From contig NZ_NFZS01000001.1 in NCBI RefSeq assembly GCF_003264855.1, positions 930,001 through 994,000 on the forward strand: a stretch of DNA of 64,000 nt. Reading direction: 5' to 3'. The position numbers and the translations under genes are program-made. This DNA is from Dyella jiangningensis (lineage in GTDB: Bacteria; Pseudomonadota; Gammaproteobacteria; Xanthomonadales; Rhodanobacteraceae). The first letter of the stretch is position 1; the number at the start of each line of letters is the position of its first letter. The notes under the pieces are model-generated. The model did no database searches, had not been told where the DNA came from, and saw only the letters and a program-made list of their open reading frames with translations. Of the stretch, positions 44,032 to 53,061 are shown piece after piece.

Positions 44032-44479
44032 GCGGTCGCGCACTGGGTGCGCTCCTACAAACAGCTTTGTAATCATGTAGGAGCGCACCCAGTGCGCGAC
44101 CGCACCTTCTCAACGCACCTCAATCTCCACCCACACCGCGCAATACTAACGTCTCCGGGTGTCACCCAAGGAGCACGGGCAATACAGGTTGCCAAGACGT
44201 TGTAGGAGCGCACCCAGTGCGCGACCGCACCTTCTCAACGTACCTCAATCTCCATCCACAACGCGCAATACCAACGCCTCCGGGCGTCACCCAAGGAGCA
44301 CGGGCAATACAGGTTGCCAAGACGTTGTAGGAGCGCACCCAGTGCGCGACCGCACCTTCTCAACGTACCTCAATCTCCATCCACAACGCGCAATACCAAC
44401 GCCTCCGGGCGTCACCCAAGGAGCACGGGCAATACAGGTTGCCAAGACGTTGTAGGAGCGCACCCAGTGCGCGACCGCA
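44032..44479. repeat. Tandem 125-bp repeat array built on the palindromic repeat
   Basis: This 500-base gap holds no gene. After one inverted arm (44032-44059), forward arms start at 44076, 44201, 44326 and 44451, exactly 125 bases apart. Units 44201-44325 and 44326-44450 are identical base for base; unit 44076-44200 differs at a handful of positions. Each unit is a TGTAGGAGCGC arm followed by about 97 bases including CTCAATCTCCATCCACAACG and GGGCAATACAGGTTGCCAAG. The array ends in a last arm at 44451-44479, beside the reductase gene stop. Confidence 0.93.
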
Positions 44480-44494
44480 GTTCCTCAACGCACC

Positions 44495-45511
44495 TCATTC
44501 CTCACCCGAAACACGCAACACCAACTTCCCCGTATGGCTGCCATCAAACAGCCGGTTGAGCACCACGGGCGCATTCTCCAACCCATCGGCCACGGTTTCG
44601 CCAGCCTTGATCTTGCCGCTTACCACCCAGCCCACCAGGTCCTGCACGGCGCCCTGCTGGTCCTTGTAGTCGAAGGCGAGGAAGCCGCGCACGGTAAGGC
44701 GCTTGACGATGATGACGCTGTAATCGTCCGAGGGTTTGCCACCGCTGGCGTAGTTGGCGATGAGCCCGCACAGCGCGACACGGCCCCCATTGACCATGCG
44801 CGAGAGCACCGCACGCATCACCGCACCGCCGACGTTCTCGAAGTTGACGTGCACGCCGTCGGGCGTGGCTGCGGCCAGTTGCTGCTTGAAGTCGTCAGCC
44901 TTGTAGTCGACGGCCGCATCGAAACCAAGATCATCGACGAGATGGCGGCACTTCTCCGCGCCGCCCGCGATGCCCACGACACGTGCGCCGCGCAGCTTGC
45001 CGATCTGCCCTGCAATCGAGCCCACCGAGCCCGCCGCCGCGGACACCACCAGCGTTTCGCCGGGCTGCACGGGGGCGATCTCCGTGAGGCCGTAGTGCGC
45101 CGTGATGCCGCTGAACCCGCAGGCGCCGAGCAGGGTAGGCAGTGCGACCGGCGGCTTGGGCGGCAGCTTCGCCCAGTAGCCGGTCTTGCCTTCGTCCAGC
45201 AGCGCATAGTCCTGCCAGCCAACTAGGCCTTGCACCAGATCGCCCACGGCATAGTGCCTGGCCTTGGAGGCCACCACGCGGCCGATGCCGATGCCGCGCA
45301 TCACTTCGCCGATCGCGACGGGCGGCATGTACTGGGGTACATCGCTCATCCACACGCGATTGGTCGGATCCATCGACAGGTACAGCACGCGCACCAGCGC
45401 CTGGCCGTCCTGGAGTTCGGGCGTGGCCTGTTCGCGCAGTTCGAAGTTGTCCCGGCTGACCAGGCCTTCCGGACGCGTCTTCAACAGCAGTTGTCGGTTC
45501 GTGAAACTCAT
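44495..45511 (-). CDS. NADP-dependent MDR oxidoreductase (CurA/leukotriene B4 dehydrogenase-like)
   Basis: A 338-residue medium-chain reductase without catalytic zinc. It begins with the family's NRQLLLKTRPEGLVSRDNFEL and contains LYLSMDPTNRVWMSD, the nucleotide-binding SAAAGSVGSIAGQIGKL (about residue 155) and FENVGG. Such enzymes reduce the double bond of alpha,beta-unsaturated ketones or aldehydes using NADPH. It is the last gene of a six-gene operon, 17 bases after the upstream SDR gene. In this setting it may act on enoyl intermediates. Confidence 0.9.
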   Translation of the reverse strand: MSFTNRQLLLKTRPEGLVSRDNFELREQATPELQDGQALVRVLYLSMDPTNRVWMSDVPQYMPPVAIGEVMRGIGIGRVVASKARHYAVGDLVQGLVGWQDYALLDEGKTGYWAKLPPKPPVALPTLLGACGFSGITAHYGLTEIAPVQPGETLVVSAAAGSVGSIAGQIGKLRGARVVGIAGGAEKCRHLVDDLGFDAAVDYKADDFKQQLAAATPDGVHVNFENVGGAVMRAVLSRMVNGGRVALCGLIANYASGGKPSDDYSVIIVKRLTVRGFLAFDYKDQQGAVQDLVGWVVSGKIKAGETVADGLENAPVVLNRLFDGSHTGKLVLRVSGEE

Positions 45512-45528
45512 GGTGTGGACTCCGTGGA

Positions 45529-46317
45529 TCAGATAGCGCAGGCGCCGCCATCGAGCACCAGCTCGGCGGCCGTGACGTAGCGGCTTTCGTCGGAAGCGAG
45601 ATAGAGCACCGCGTAGGCGACATCATCGGGCTCGCCGAGACGGTGCATGGGAATGCCGCGCACCAGCTTGCGCGTGGCCTCTTCTTCGCCGAGCGCGTCG
45701 AAGAAGGGCGCGACGATGCCGGTGCGGACAAACGCGGGGTGGATCGAATTGCAGCGCACGTCGATCTTCTGTCGCGCGCAATCCACCGCCACGGACTTGG
45801 TGAGCATCGCCACCGCCGCCTTGGACGTGTTGTACGCCGTGTAGTCCGGGTCGACCTTGAACGCCGCGAGCGACGAGATGTTGATGATGGAGGCCGGCTG
45901 GGCATCACGCAGATAAGCCATCGCGTGCTTGCAGCCGAGCATCACGCTTTCCACGTTGACACCCATGACGCGCCGCCACTCCTTCAGCTCGATCGCACCG
46001 ATGCCGCCGAGCGAGCCGATGCCGGCGTTGTTCACCAGGACGGAAATGCCGCTCATCGCCAGCGCTGCTTCGGCGAGCAGGCGCTCCCAAAGGCCTTCGT
46101 CGCGTACGTCCTGCGGCGCCGACCAGGCGACTTGGTGGCCTGCCTCACGGTTGATCTCGTCGGCCACTGCCGCGGCTGCATCGCCGTCGAGATCGGTGAG
46201 AAATACCTTGGCGCCGTGACGCGCCAGCAACCGTGCCATGGCCGAACCCAGGCCGCCGGCGGCACCGGTGATGAAGGCGCGTTTGCCGGCGACGCGCAGA
46301 GGTTGCGGTGAAGTCAT
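45529..46317 (-). CDS. Short-chain dehydrogenase/reductase (SDR), fifth gene of operon
   Basis: A 262-residue NAD(P)-binding oxidoreductase. Cofactor motif GAAGGLGSAMAR (about residue 17), NNAGIGSLGG, catalytic Ser in INISSLAAF and Tyr-x-x-x-Lys in YTAYNTSKAAV (about 160) are all present, and the end VTAAELVLDGGACAI is typical of classical SDRs. I chose ATG 46317 (MTSPQPL) because AGGGGACAGG precedes it; the frame is open 15 codons more. Substrate is not evident; 3-hydroxyacyl-type substrates fit the operon. Confidence 0.9.
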   Translation of the reverse strand: MTSPQPLRVAGKRAFITGAAGGLGSAMARLLARHGAKVFLTDLDGDAAAAVADEINREAGHQVAWSAPQDVRDEGLWERLLAEAALAMSGISVLVNNAGIGSLGGIGAIELKEWRRVMGVNVESVMLGCKHAMAYLRDAQPASIINISSLAAFKVDPDYTAYNTSKAAVAMLTKSVAVDCARQKIDVRCNSIHPAFVRTGIVAPFFDALGEEEATRKLVRGIPMHRLGEPDDVAYAVLYLASDESRYVTAAELVLDGGACAI

Positions 46318-46333
46318 GCCTGTCCCCTGGGAA

Positions 46334-47104
46334 TCAAACGCTGAGATAGCCGCCATCGACATTCAACACCGCACCGGTGGTGTACGAAGCGGCGTTGGAT
46401 GCGAGATACAAGGCGGCGCCGGCCATTTCGGACGGCTGCGCCACGCGGCGCATCGGCACGTGCGCCAATGCCTGCCTGAGGATGGCCGGCGTATTCACCA
46501 GCACCGAGGCGAACTTGGTATCGGTGAGACCCGGCAACAGCGCATTGCAGCGCACGCCCTGTTCGGCGCACTCCACCGCGAACGCCTTGGTCATCGAAAT
46601 CACGGCCGCCTTGGTGATGGAGTAAATGGCCTGCTGGAAGCCCGGCACCACGCCGTTCACGGAGGCGACGTTGACGATGGAACCGCCACCGTTCTTCGCC
46701 ATCAGGCGGGCGCCGTGCGTGGACATGTAGAAGTAGCCGCGGATGTTGACGTCGACCGTCTTCTGGAACACCGACGGATCGGTATCGAGGATATGACCGA
46801 AGAACGGATTGGTCGCCGCATTGTTGACCAGGATGTCCAGGCGCCCGTGCTTGTTCTCCACCTGTTCGTAGAGCGAAGCGATCTGCTCCATCTCGCCGAT
46901 GTGGCAGGCCACGGCTTCGGCGGAGCCGCCATCGGCGGTGATCGCATCGACCACCGCCTGGCAGTCGGCCTGCTTGCGGCTGGAGACCACTACGTGGGCC
47001 CCCTGTGCGGCCAGCAGCTTGGCGATCTCCTCGCCAATGCCACGGCTGGCGCCGGTGACGATGGCGACCTTGCCGGTGAGGTCGAATGGGTTCGATGCGG
47101 TCAT
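46334..47104 (-). CDS. Short-chain dehydrogenase/reductase (SDR), fourth gene of operon
   Basis: A 256-residue classical SDR. TGASRGIGEEIA is the cofactor site (about residue 16), NNAATNP the NNAG-like strand, Ser in NVASVNGV and Tyr-x-x-x-Lys in YSITKAAV (about 158) the catalytic residues. The C-terminus ends GAVLNVDGGYLSV. The overall pattern resembles the SDR usually found in acyl-CoA dehydrogenase/APH clusters. ATG 47104 was chosen by family length; its Shine-Dalgarno is weak. It shares low similarity with the adjacent SDR, so the two likely handle different steps. Confidence 0.9.
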   Translation of the reverse strand: MTASNPFDLTGKVAIVTGASRGIGEEIAKLLAAQGAHVVVSSRKQADCQAVVDAITADGGSAEAVACHIGEMEQIASLYEQVENKHGRLDILVNNAATNPFFGHILDTDPSVFQKTVDVNIRGYFYMSTHGARLMAKNGGGSIVNVASVNGVVPGFQQAIYSITKAAVISMTKAFAVECAEQGVRCNALLPGLTDTKFASVLVNTPAILRQALAHVPMRRVAQPSEMAGAALYLASNAASYTTGAVLNVDGGYLSV

Positions 47105-47150
47105 GACTGATGTCCGATGGAGTGGGATGGCGTGGGATGGGAAGTGCATG

Positions 47151-47840
47151 TCATCGCAAGGTCACCAGCTGCGCATCGCCGATACGTTCCAGATGCGGCC
47201 AGGTGTTGTAGGTGACCAGCGTGGATGCGCGCGAACCCAGGCGAATGCGTGTCACGCCGGTGTTCACGAGGGGCCAGCTGAGGCGAAAGGCCTGCGAAGG
47301 CGGCACGTCCAGCAAGGAGCCGGCGATCACGGCGATGGGACCACCAGAGGTAAACGCCCAGATCATCCGTGACGGGTGATCCCCCAGCGTCTTCAGCACG
47401 GCGAGTGCATTCGCGCGAAACGTTGCCCAGGTGCAGCTGTACTCTGCGTCGTGCGCGCCGCTCGACCAACGCTCCAGCGCTTCCACGAACAACCGCTGGA
47501 AGGCGCGATGTGGGTCGTCGCTCTGCTTCATGGCGGCGCGCAGCGCACCCGGTGCGGCCAGATCGGGGCGCAAACGTGCCAGCAACTCGAGATGATCGAC
47601 CTCGTCCAAACCATGCAGCGGCATGGGCGACAGCGACAGGCCTGCAGCATGCAGGCAATGCATGGCCGTATCGCGATGGCGGACACGGGGGCCTATGGCG
47701 ACGAGATCCGGCGCCGGGCTGCACGTCGCCAGCCACTCGCCCAGCAACACCGATTGCCGCTCGCCGGTCGGCGACAGCTGGTCATAGTCTTCGGCGCTGA
47801 AGCTGGCTTGGCCGTGGCGTATCAACAGCAGCTCCGCCAT
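47151..47840 (-). CDS. Histidine phosphatase family protein
   Basis: A 229-residue cytoplasmic phosphatase of the phosphoglycerate-mutase fold. The catalytic motif is LLLIRHGQASF (His at about 9), with a second Arg in GPRVRHRDTAMH and the late His-region FTSGGPIAVIAG, where the usual H of SHGG is replaced by S-G-G. That replacement removes the second catalytic His seen in most members and may weaken or change activity. It is the third gene, 3 bases after the kinase-like gene stop, and is commonly clustered with such genes. Confidence 0.87.
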   Translation of the reverse strand: MAELLLIRHGQASFSAEDYDQLSPTGERQSVLLGEWLATCSPAPDLVAIGPRVRHRDTAMHCLHAAGLSLSPMPLHGLDEVDHLELLARLRPDLAAPGALRAAMKQSDDPHRAFQRLFVEALERWSSGAHDAEYSCTWATFRANALAVLKTLGDHPSRMIWAFTSGGPIAVIAGSLLDVPPSQAFRLSWPLVNTGVTRIRLGSRASTLVTYNTWPHLERIGDAQLVTLR

Positions 47841-47843
47841 GGC

Positions 47844-48911
47844 TCAGCCTTCGGCCGCGATCAGGCGACGGCAGCGCATGCCCATGTAACGCGCGGCATC
47901 ACCGAAGCCGGCGAACTGCGGGTTGTTGGTCTGGCCCAGCGCATAGCGTCGGTAGATCTGCTGGATGATCACCATCAGGCGGAACAGGCCGAACACTTCG
48001 TAGAAGCCGAAGCGCGAGACGTCCAGCCCGCTTCGTTTGCCGTAATACGCCACGACTTCCGCGCGCGAGAGCATACCGGCCTCGTGCGTGGGCTGGCGGC
48101 GGAACGACTGGAACACCTTGTCGTCGTCGGCCTGAACCCAATAGGCCAGCGAGCCGCCGAGATCCATCAAGGGATCGCCAATGGTGGCCATTTCCCAATC
48201 CAGCACGCCGATGATGTCCAGTGGATTCTCTGGCGCAAGCACGACGTTGTCGAAGCGGTAGTCGTTGTGGATGACGCAGCTCGCGTTGTCATGCGGCGGT
48301 TGGCTCGCGGCCAGCCACGCCATCACGTCCTCGCATGGATCGGAGCCTTCGGTCGCCGCCTGTCGCCAGCGCTCGCTCCAACCTGCCACCTGGCGCGCGA
48401 TGTAACCCTCGCCCTTGCCGAGCTCACGCAAGGCCGGTTGCTGCGTGTCGACGCGGTGCAGGTCGATCAATCGATCCACGAAGGCGAGGCAGAGCCGGCG
48501 CACGCCATCGCGGTCCAGTCCCAGCTCCGCTGGAAGGTCGCGGCGCAGGATGGTGCCGTTGAGGCGTTCCATCACGTAGAAGTCCTGGCCGATCACCGCT
48601 GCGTCGTCACAGATAGCGAGGATGGCGGGCACGTACGGATAGCTTGGCTTGAGCGCGTGCATCACGCGTGCCTCGCGCAGCATGTCGTGCGCCGATTTCG
48701 CCTTCGCGCCACGCGGCGGGCGGCGCAGCACCAGTTCGCGATTCGCGTAGCCCAGCAGGTAGGTGAGATTGGAGGCGCCGCCGGGGAACTGCTTTACCGT
48801 CGGCATGCCTTCGAGGCCATCGATGTGTTGCTTGAGGAAGGCATCGACACGGGCGATATCGAACGCATCTTCGTCGCGCACGTCGCGGGCCTGATCGGGA
48901 ACCGCGGTCAT
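47844..48911 (-). CDS. APH-fold phosphotransferase of acyl-CoA dehydrogenase cluster
   Basis: A 355-residue aminoglycoside-phosphotransferase-fold kinase. Features: FPGGASNLTYLL (ATP lid), the catalytic loop VIHNDYRFDNVVL (H-N-D, about residue 216) and the metal-binding DWEMATIGDPLMDLG. It resembles the N-terminal kinase domain of eukaryotic ACAD10/ACAD11, which phosphorylates 4-hydroxyacyl-CoAs for their breakdown. The start overlaps the acyl-CoA dehydrogenase stop by ATGA (48908-48911), so the two are translationally coupled, and together they match the two halves of ACAD11. Confidence 0.9.
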   Translation of the reverse strand: MTAVPDQARDVRDEDAFDIARVDAFLKQHIDGLEGMPTVKQFPGGASNLTYLLGYANRELVLRRPPRGAKAKSAHDMLREARVMHALKPSYPYVPAILAICDDAAVIGQDFYVMERLNGTILRRDLPAELGLDRDGVRRLCLAFVDRLIDLHRVDTQQPALRELGKGEGYIARQVAGWSERWRQAATEGSDPCEDVMAWLAASQPPHDNASCVIHNDYRFDNVVLAPENPLDIIGVLDWEMATIGDPLMDLGGSLAYWVQADDDKVFQSFRRQPTHEAGMLSRAEVVAYYGKRSGLDVSRFGFYEVFGLFRLMVIIQQIYRRYALGQTNNPQFAGFGDAARYMGMRCRRLIAAEG

Positions 48912-50137
48912 GCGTGCTGCTCCCGTGCGAGCTGCGCCTTGGCTTCGAGCTTGGCGACGACAGCGCGATGCACTTCGTCGGGACCATCCGCGAGTCGCAG
49001 CACGCGCGCGTAGGCGTAGAGCTGGGCCAGCGGCACATCGTCGGTGAGGCCCGCGCCGCCATGGATCTGGATGGCCGCATCGGCGGCCTGCTGCGCCACG
49101 GCCGGCACCACCACCTTGATCTGGGAGATCAGGCTGAGCGCCGCCTTCGGTCCTTGCGTGTCGAGCATCCACGCCGTCTTCAGCGTCAGCAGTCGCGCCT
49201 GCTCGATCGCCATGCGCAGGTTCGCCACGATGTCCGCGTTGCCGCCGAGCTTGAACAGCGGTTTGCCGAAGGCCGTGCGGGACTGCGCGCGCTGGCATAG
49301 CAAGGACAAGGCGCGTTCCGCCGCACCCAATGCGCGCATGCAGTGATGCACGCGGCCGGGACCGAGCCGGCCCTGCGCAATTTCGAAGCCGCGTCCCGGG
49401 CCGAGGATGATGTTCTCCACGGGCAGGCGCACGTGCGAGAAGCTCAGTTCGCCATGGCCCGAGGGTTCGTCGTAATCGTGGAATACCGGCAACATGCGTT
49501 CGATGTGTACGCCTGGTGCGTCGAGCGGGCAGATCACCATGCTGTGGCGGCGGTGCGGCTCGGCATGCGCGTCGCTCAGGCCCATGAAGATCACGAAGCG
49601 GCAGTGCGGATGACCGAGCCCCGTGGTCCACCACTTGCGGCCATCGAGCACCACCTCGTCGCCTTCGATGCGCGCGGTGGCCTGCATGTTGGTGGCATCG
49701 GAGGAAGCCACATCCGGCTCGGTCATCGCAAAGCCGGAACGGATTCCGCCGTCGAGCAGCGGCTGCAGCCAGCGTTCGCGCTGCGCGGGTGAGCCGTAGC
49801 GATGCAGCACTTCCATGTTGCCGGTGTCCGGCGCGCTGCAATTGAACACCTCGGGCGCGATGAAGGAGTGGCCCATCAGTTCTGCCAGCGGCGCGTACTC
49901 CAGGTTGCTCAGGCCCGGGCCGCCTTCGAGATCGGGGAGGAACAGGTTCCACAGCCCTTCGGCGCGCGCCTTCGCCTTGAGCTGCTCCATCACCACCGGC
50001 TGGCGCCAATCGCGGTGATCGGCGCTGCCCGTCAGCTGGGCCGCGTAGACGGCTTCGGCGGGTGCGATCTCCTCGCGCATGAAGCGGCCGAGGCGCTCGG
50101 CCAGCATCTGGGTGCGTTCGGAAGGGGTGAAGTCCAT
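48908..50137 (-). CDS. Acyl-CoA dehydrogenase (ACAD10/11-like), first gene of operon
   Basis: A 409-residue FAD enzyme that desaturates acyl-CoA thioesters. It shows FAMTEPDVASSDATN, the FAD/substrate segment RKWWTTGLGHPHCRF, a catalytic-region stretch QIHGGAGLTDD and the C-terminal Arg-rich helix. Shine-Dalgarno AGGAG lies just before the ATG. Together with the coupled APH-type kinase it probably handles 4-hydroxy or otherwise modified fatty acids, as in mammalian ACAD11. It is the first gene of the operon and divergent from the LysR regulator. Confidence 0.92.
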   Translation of the reverse strand: MDFTPSERTQMLAERLGRFMREEIAPAEAVYAAQLTGSADHRDWRQPVVMEQLKAKARAEGLWNLFLPDLEGGPGLSNLEYAPLAELMGHSFIAPEVFNCSAPDTGNMEVLHRYGSPAQRERWLQPLLDGGIRSGFAMTEPDVASSDATNMQATARIEGDEVVLDGRKWWTTGLGHPHCRFVIFMGLSDAHAEPHRRHSMVICPLDAPGVHIERMLPVFHDYDEPSGHGELSFSHVRLPVENIILGPGRGFEIAQGRLGPGRVHHCMRALGAAERALSLLCQRAQSRTAFGKPLFKLGGNADIVANLRMAIEQARLLTLKTAWMLDTQGPKAALSLISQIKVVVPAVAQQAADAAIQIHGGAGLTDDVPLAQLYAYARVLRLADGPDEVHRAVVAKLEAKAQLAREQHA

Positions 50138-50201
50138 GAGGGTTCTCCTGATTCCAACGCAGCCTACGCCGGTGACATCCAATGATTGAAATGAATATGC
50201 T

Positions 50202-50217
50202 TTATGACAGGTCATAA
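50202..50217. promoter_or_regulatory. Inverted repeat between acyl-CoA operon and lysR
   Basis: TTATGAC-AG-GTCATAA (50202-50217) has perfect 7-base arms and lies in the 102-base divergent intergenic region, 23 bases before the lysR start. It fits the T-N11-A pattern of LysR-type binding sites. Confidence 0.6.
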
Positions 50218-50239
50218 GCCTGGTTAATGATGAGCCGCC

Positions 50240-51151
50240 ATGGAACGCATCGATCTCAACCTGTTCCGCGTACTGGACGCCATCTATACCCATGGCGGCG
50301 TGAGCGCCGCGGCACGTGCGCTGCACCTGACCCAGCCGGCGGTCACACACGCGCTCGGCCGCCTGCGCGACCACCTCGGCGACCCACTGTTCGTGCGCCA
50401 GGGCAACCGCCTGCTGCCCACGGACAAGGTGCGCGCGATGATGCCGTCCGTGCAGTCGCACCTGAAGGGCCTGTTGGCCAGTGCGCATGCGCAGGCGGAG
50501 TTCACGCCGGCGCAGCTGCAGATGGAATTTGCCATCGGCTTCCGCGACATCCTGGAATCCATCGCGCTCCCCAGGCTGGTCGCCGGAATCAGCGAGGAGG
50601 CGCCCGGCGTGCGCCTGGTCAGTCGCCGCGTCGCGGCCGACGACATGGAGCGCGAGCTGAGCGCGGGCACGTTGGATCTCGTCGTCGATCGTCCACTGCG
50701 CGCCGGCGCGCGCATCTCGTCCCAGCACCTGCTCGATGAGACGCTGGTGGTGGCGATGCGGCGCGATCATCCCTGTGCCCGGCAGTGGTCGCGTGCCGGC
50801 TATCTTGCTTCGGCGCACGTGGTCGTCTCGCCGCTGGGCGAGACGAATGCGCTGGATACCCTGCTGGGCCAGAAGGGCGTGTTCCGTGAAGTACGGATGG
50901 TGGCGCAGCACTATTTCGCCGCGTGCCAGATCGCAGCCGCCAGCGATCTGCTGCTGACCGTGCCCAGGGCCTACGCAGAGCACGTGGCGCCCTTGCTGCC
51001 CATGGCGGTGCAGCCTTTGCCGATACGCATCAAGGCCATTCCCATCCTCGCGTATTGGCACGACTCCAAGGACAACGATCCGGCGCATGCCTGGTTCCGT
51101 GAACGGCTCGTCAAGTCCATTACCGGGGCCATGCGGCCGTCTCCGGCATGA
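50240..51151 (+). CDS. LysR-type transcription regulator
   Basis: A 303-residue regulator. The helix-turn-helix is in LNLFRVLDAIYTHGGVSAAARALHLTQPAVTHALGRLR (residues 5-42), and the remainder is the periplasmic-binding-like effector domain. The NLFRVLDAIY pattern places it in the NodD/LeuO-like group. It is divergent from the acyl-CoA operon, so it most likely controls that operon and itself through the 50202 palindrome, with an acyl-CoA or fatty acid ligand as a guess. Confidence 0.9.
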   Translation: MERIDLNLFRVLDAIYTHGGVSAAARALHLTQPAVTHALGRLRDHLGDPLFVRQGNRLLPTDKVRAMMPSVQSHLKGLLASAHAQAEFTPAQLQMEFAIGFRDILESIALPRLVAGISEEAPGVRLVSRRVAADDMERELSAGTLDLVVDRPLRAGARISSQHLLDETLVVAMRRDHPCARQWSRAGYLASAHVVVSPLGETNALDTLLGQKGVFREVRMVAQHYFAACQIAAASDLLLTVPRAYAEHVAPLLPMAVQPLPIRIKAIPILAYWHDSKDNDPAHAWFRERLVKSITGAMRPSPA

Positions 51152-51279
51152 CTTGCGGACGACATACCCGCGGGCGCACGATGCGGAAGAGCGCTGCACA
51201 TGACCCTTGCACGCGCTGAGATGATTCCAGAATGCGCCTGGCAGCGGCACGCCGGGCCGATGCCATGACGAGGTTTCGC

Positions 51280-52953
51280 ATGTCCGAGCAGTCAGCGCCC
51301 GAGGTCGTCTACGACCCGACGGATCCGATGAATCGCAAGGAGCAGATGTTTCCGCGCCTGGATCCATCGATGGTCCAGCGCATCGCCTTGTACGGCCATG
51401 AGGAACACGTTGCGGCGGGCACCGTGCTGTTCCAGCGCGGCGACCGGGGCGTGGATTTCTTCCTCGTGCTGGATGGCCTTGTCGAGATTTTCGATCTCGA
51501 CAAGCATGGCCATCCCAACGTCTTCACCATGTATGCCGCGCGCCAGTTCAGCGGCGAAATGAACATGTTCAACCGCCGCGCCGTGATGGCTTCCGCGCGC
51601 GCCGCGATGGACAGCCGCGTGATCCGCGTGGCTGCCACGGATTTCCATCGCATGGTGGCGGCCGAGGCGGACATCAGCGAGATCATCATGCGCGCCTTCA
51701 TCCTGCGGCGCGTGGGCCTGATCCGCATGGGTTACGGCGGTGTCGTCCTGGTCGGGCCCGGGCACAGCGCGGACACGCTCCGCCTGGAGCGCTTCCTCGT
51801 GCGCAACGGCTACCCGCATCGCCTGATCGACACCGAGGTCGACCCGGACGCCGGCGGCTTCATCGAGTGCTTCCAGCTCCGGCAGGAGCAGTTGCCCGTC
51901 GTGATCTGTCCGGAAAAATGCTTCCTGCAGAATCCGAGTACCGCCGAACTCGCCGACGAACTCGGGCTCACCGAAGTCATCGATGAACACCATGTCTACG
52001 ATGTGGCCGTGGTGGGCGCGGGGCCGGCAGGGTTGGCCGCCGCCGTCTATGCCGCGTCCGAAGGGCTTTCCACCATCGTCCTCGAAGGCATGGCGCCGGG
52101 CGGGCAGGCGGGCACGTCGTCCAAGATCGAGAACTACCTCGGTTTTCCCACCGGCATTTCGGGGCAGGCGCTTGCGGGCCGTGCGCAGGCACAGGCGCAG
52201 AAGTTCGGTGCGCGGCTGGCCGTGTCGCGACAGGCCGCCAACATCGACTGCACCACGCAACCGTATCGCCTGCGTCTGGACGATGGGCAGATCGTCACGG
52301 CGCGCGTGGTGGTGGTCGCCACCGGCGCGCGTTATCGCAAGCTGGACGTGCCGGGTTACTCGCACTTCGAAGGCGAGGGCATCCACTACGCCGCCACGGC
52401 GATGGAGGGCCAGCTGTGCGCGAACGAGGAAGTCGTGGTGGTCGGCGGCGGCAATTCGGCGGGACAGGCCGCGGTATTCCTGTCGCGCATCGCCCGCCAC
52501 GTGCACGTGCTGGTGCGCTCCAACGGCCTGGCTGCCACGATGTCCGACTACCTCGTGCAGCGGATCGCGCAATCGCCATCCATCACCTTGCACACGCGCA
52601 GCGAAGTGGTGGGGTTGCATGGCGATCCGCGCCTGCAGCAGATCATCTGGCGCAACCGCGACAGCGGCGAACTCACGGCCTGCGACGCGGGCAACATGTT
52701 CGTGATGATCGGCGCGGAACCCAATACCGATTGGCTCCAGGACTGCCTGGCACTGGACGACAAGGGCTTCGTGCTCACCGGCCGCTGCGCGGAAGGACAC
52801 CTGCTCGAATCGCCCTATGCCACCACGCGGCCGGGCATCTACGCGGTGGGCGACGTACGCGCCGGTTCGGTCAAGCGCGTGGCGTCCGGCGTCGGCGAGG
52901 GTTCCGTGGTGATCCAGGCGGTGCACCATTACCTGCATCCGGAAGCGGTCTGA
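51280..52953 (+). CDS. Cyclic-nucleotide-binding domain fused to thioredoxin-reductase-like flavoprotein
   Basis: A 557-residue fusion. Residues about 25-150 form a cNMP-binding domain ([18 protein letters not shown] and [11 protein letters not shown]). A short linker region (about 155-240) resembles a thioredoxin-like fold. Residues about 245-555 are a two-dinucleotide-binding flavoprotein: [53 protein letters not shown] and the FAD-binding [12 protein letters not shown]. The redox CxxC of thioredoxin reductase is replaced by AATA in [15 protein letters not shown] 51280 follows GAGG. It might couple cyclic nucleotide or redox state to an unknown electron acceptor. Confidence 0.87.
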   Translation: MSEQSAPEVVYDPTDPMNRKEQMFPRLDPSMVQRIALYGHEEHVAAGTVLFQRGDRGVDFFLVLDGLVEIFDLDKHGHPNVFTMYAARQFSGEMNMFNRRAVMASARAAMDSRVIRVAATDFHRMVAAEADISEIIMRAFILRRVGLIRMGYGGVVLVGPGHSADTLRLERFLVRNGYPHRLIDTEVDPDAGGFIECFQLRQEQLPVVICPEKCFLQNPSTAELADELGLTEVIDEHHVYDVAVVGAGPAGLAAAVYAASEGLSTIVLEGMAPGGQAGTSSKIENYLGFPTGISGQALAGRAQAQAQKFGARLAVSRQAANIDCTTQPYRLRLDDGQIVTARVVVVATGARYRKLDVPGYSHFEGEGIHYAATAMEGQLCANEEVVVVGGGNSAGQAAVFLSRIARHVHVLVRSNGLAATMSDYLVQRIAQSPSITLHTRSEVVGLHGDPRLQQIIWRNRDSGELTACDAGNMFVMIGAEPNTDWLQDCLALDDKGFVLTGRCAEGHLLESPYATTRPGIYAVGDVRAGSVKRVASGVGEGSVVIQAVHHYLHPEAV

Positions 52954-53004
52954 GCGCGGGTGCATACGCACTACACTGTCGGCCTTTCGATCCAGGAAGC
53001 CGTC

Positions 53005-53061
53005 ATGCCGCCCCAGCCGTTCTGCTCGATCACCCGCTGCGTGGTTTTGCGGCATGGCTGA
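53005..53061 (+). other. Possible 18-codon leader ORF overlapping the prmC start
   Basis: ATG at 53005 has a good Shine-Dalgarno (CAGGAAG, 52993-52999) and runs 18 codons to a TGA at 53059-53061, five bases inside prmC. The prmC ATG itself has no good site (TTTTGCGGC upstream). Translation of prmC may depend on this leader by coupling. Whether it is translated is unknown. Confidence 0.35.

Noticed and set aside
44076-44479. CRISPR array
   Set aside because: The repeat period is 125 bp, the segments between the conserved arms are identical to each other rather than unique, and no cas gene is near.
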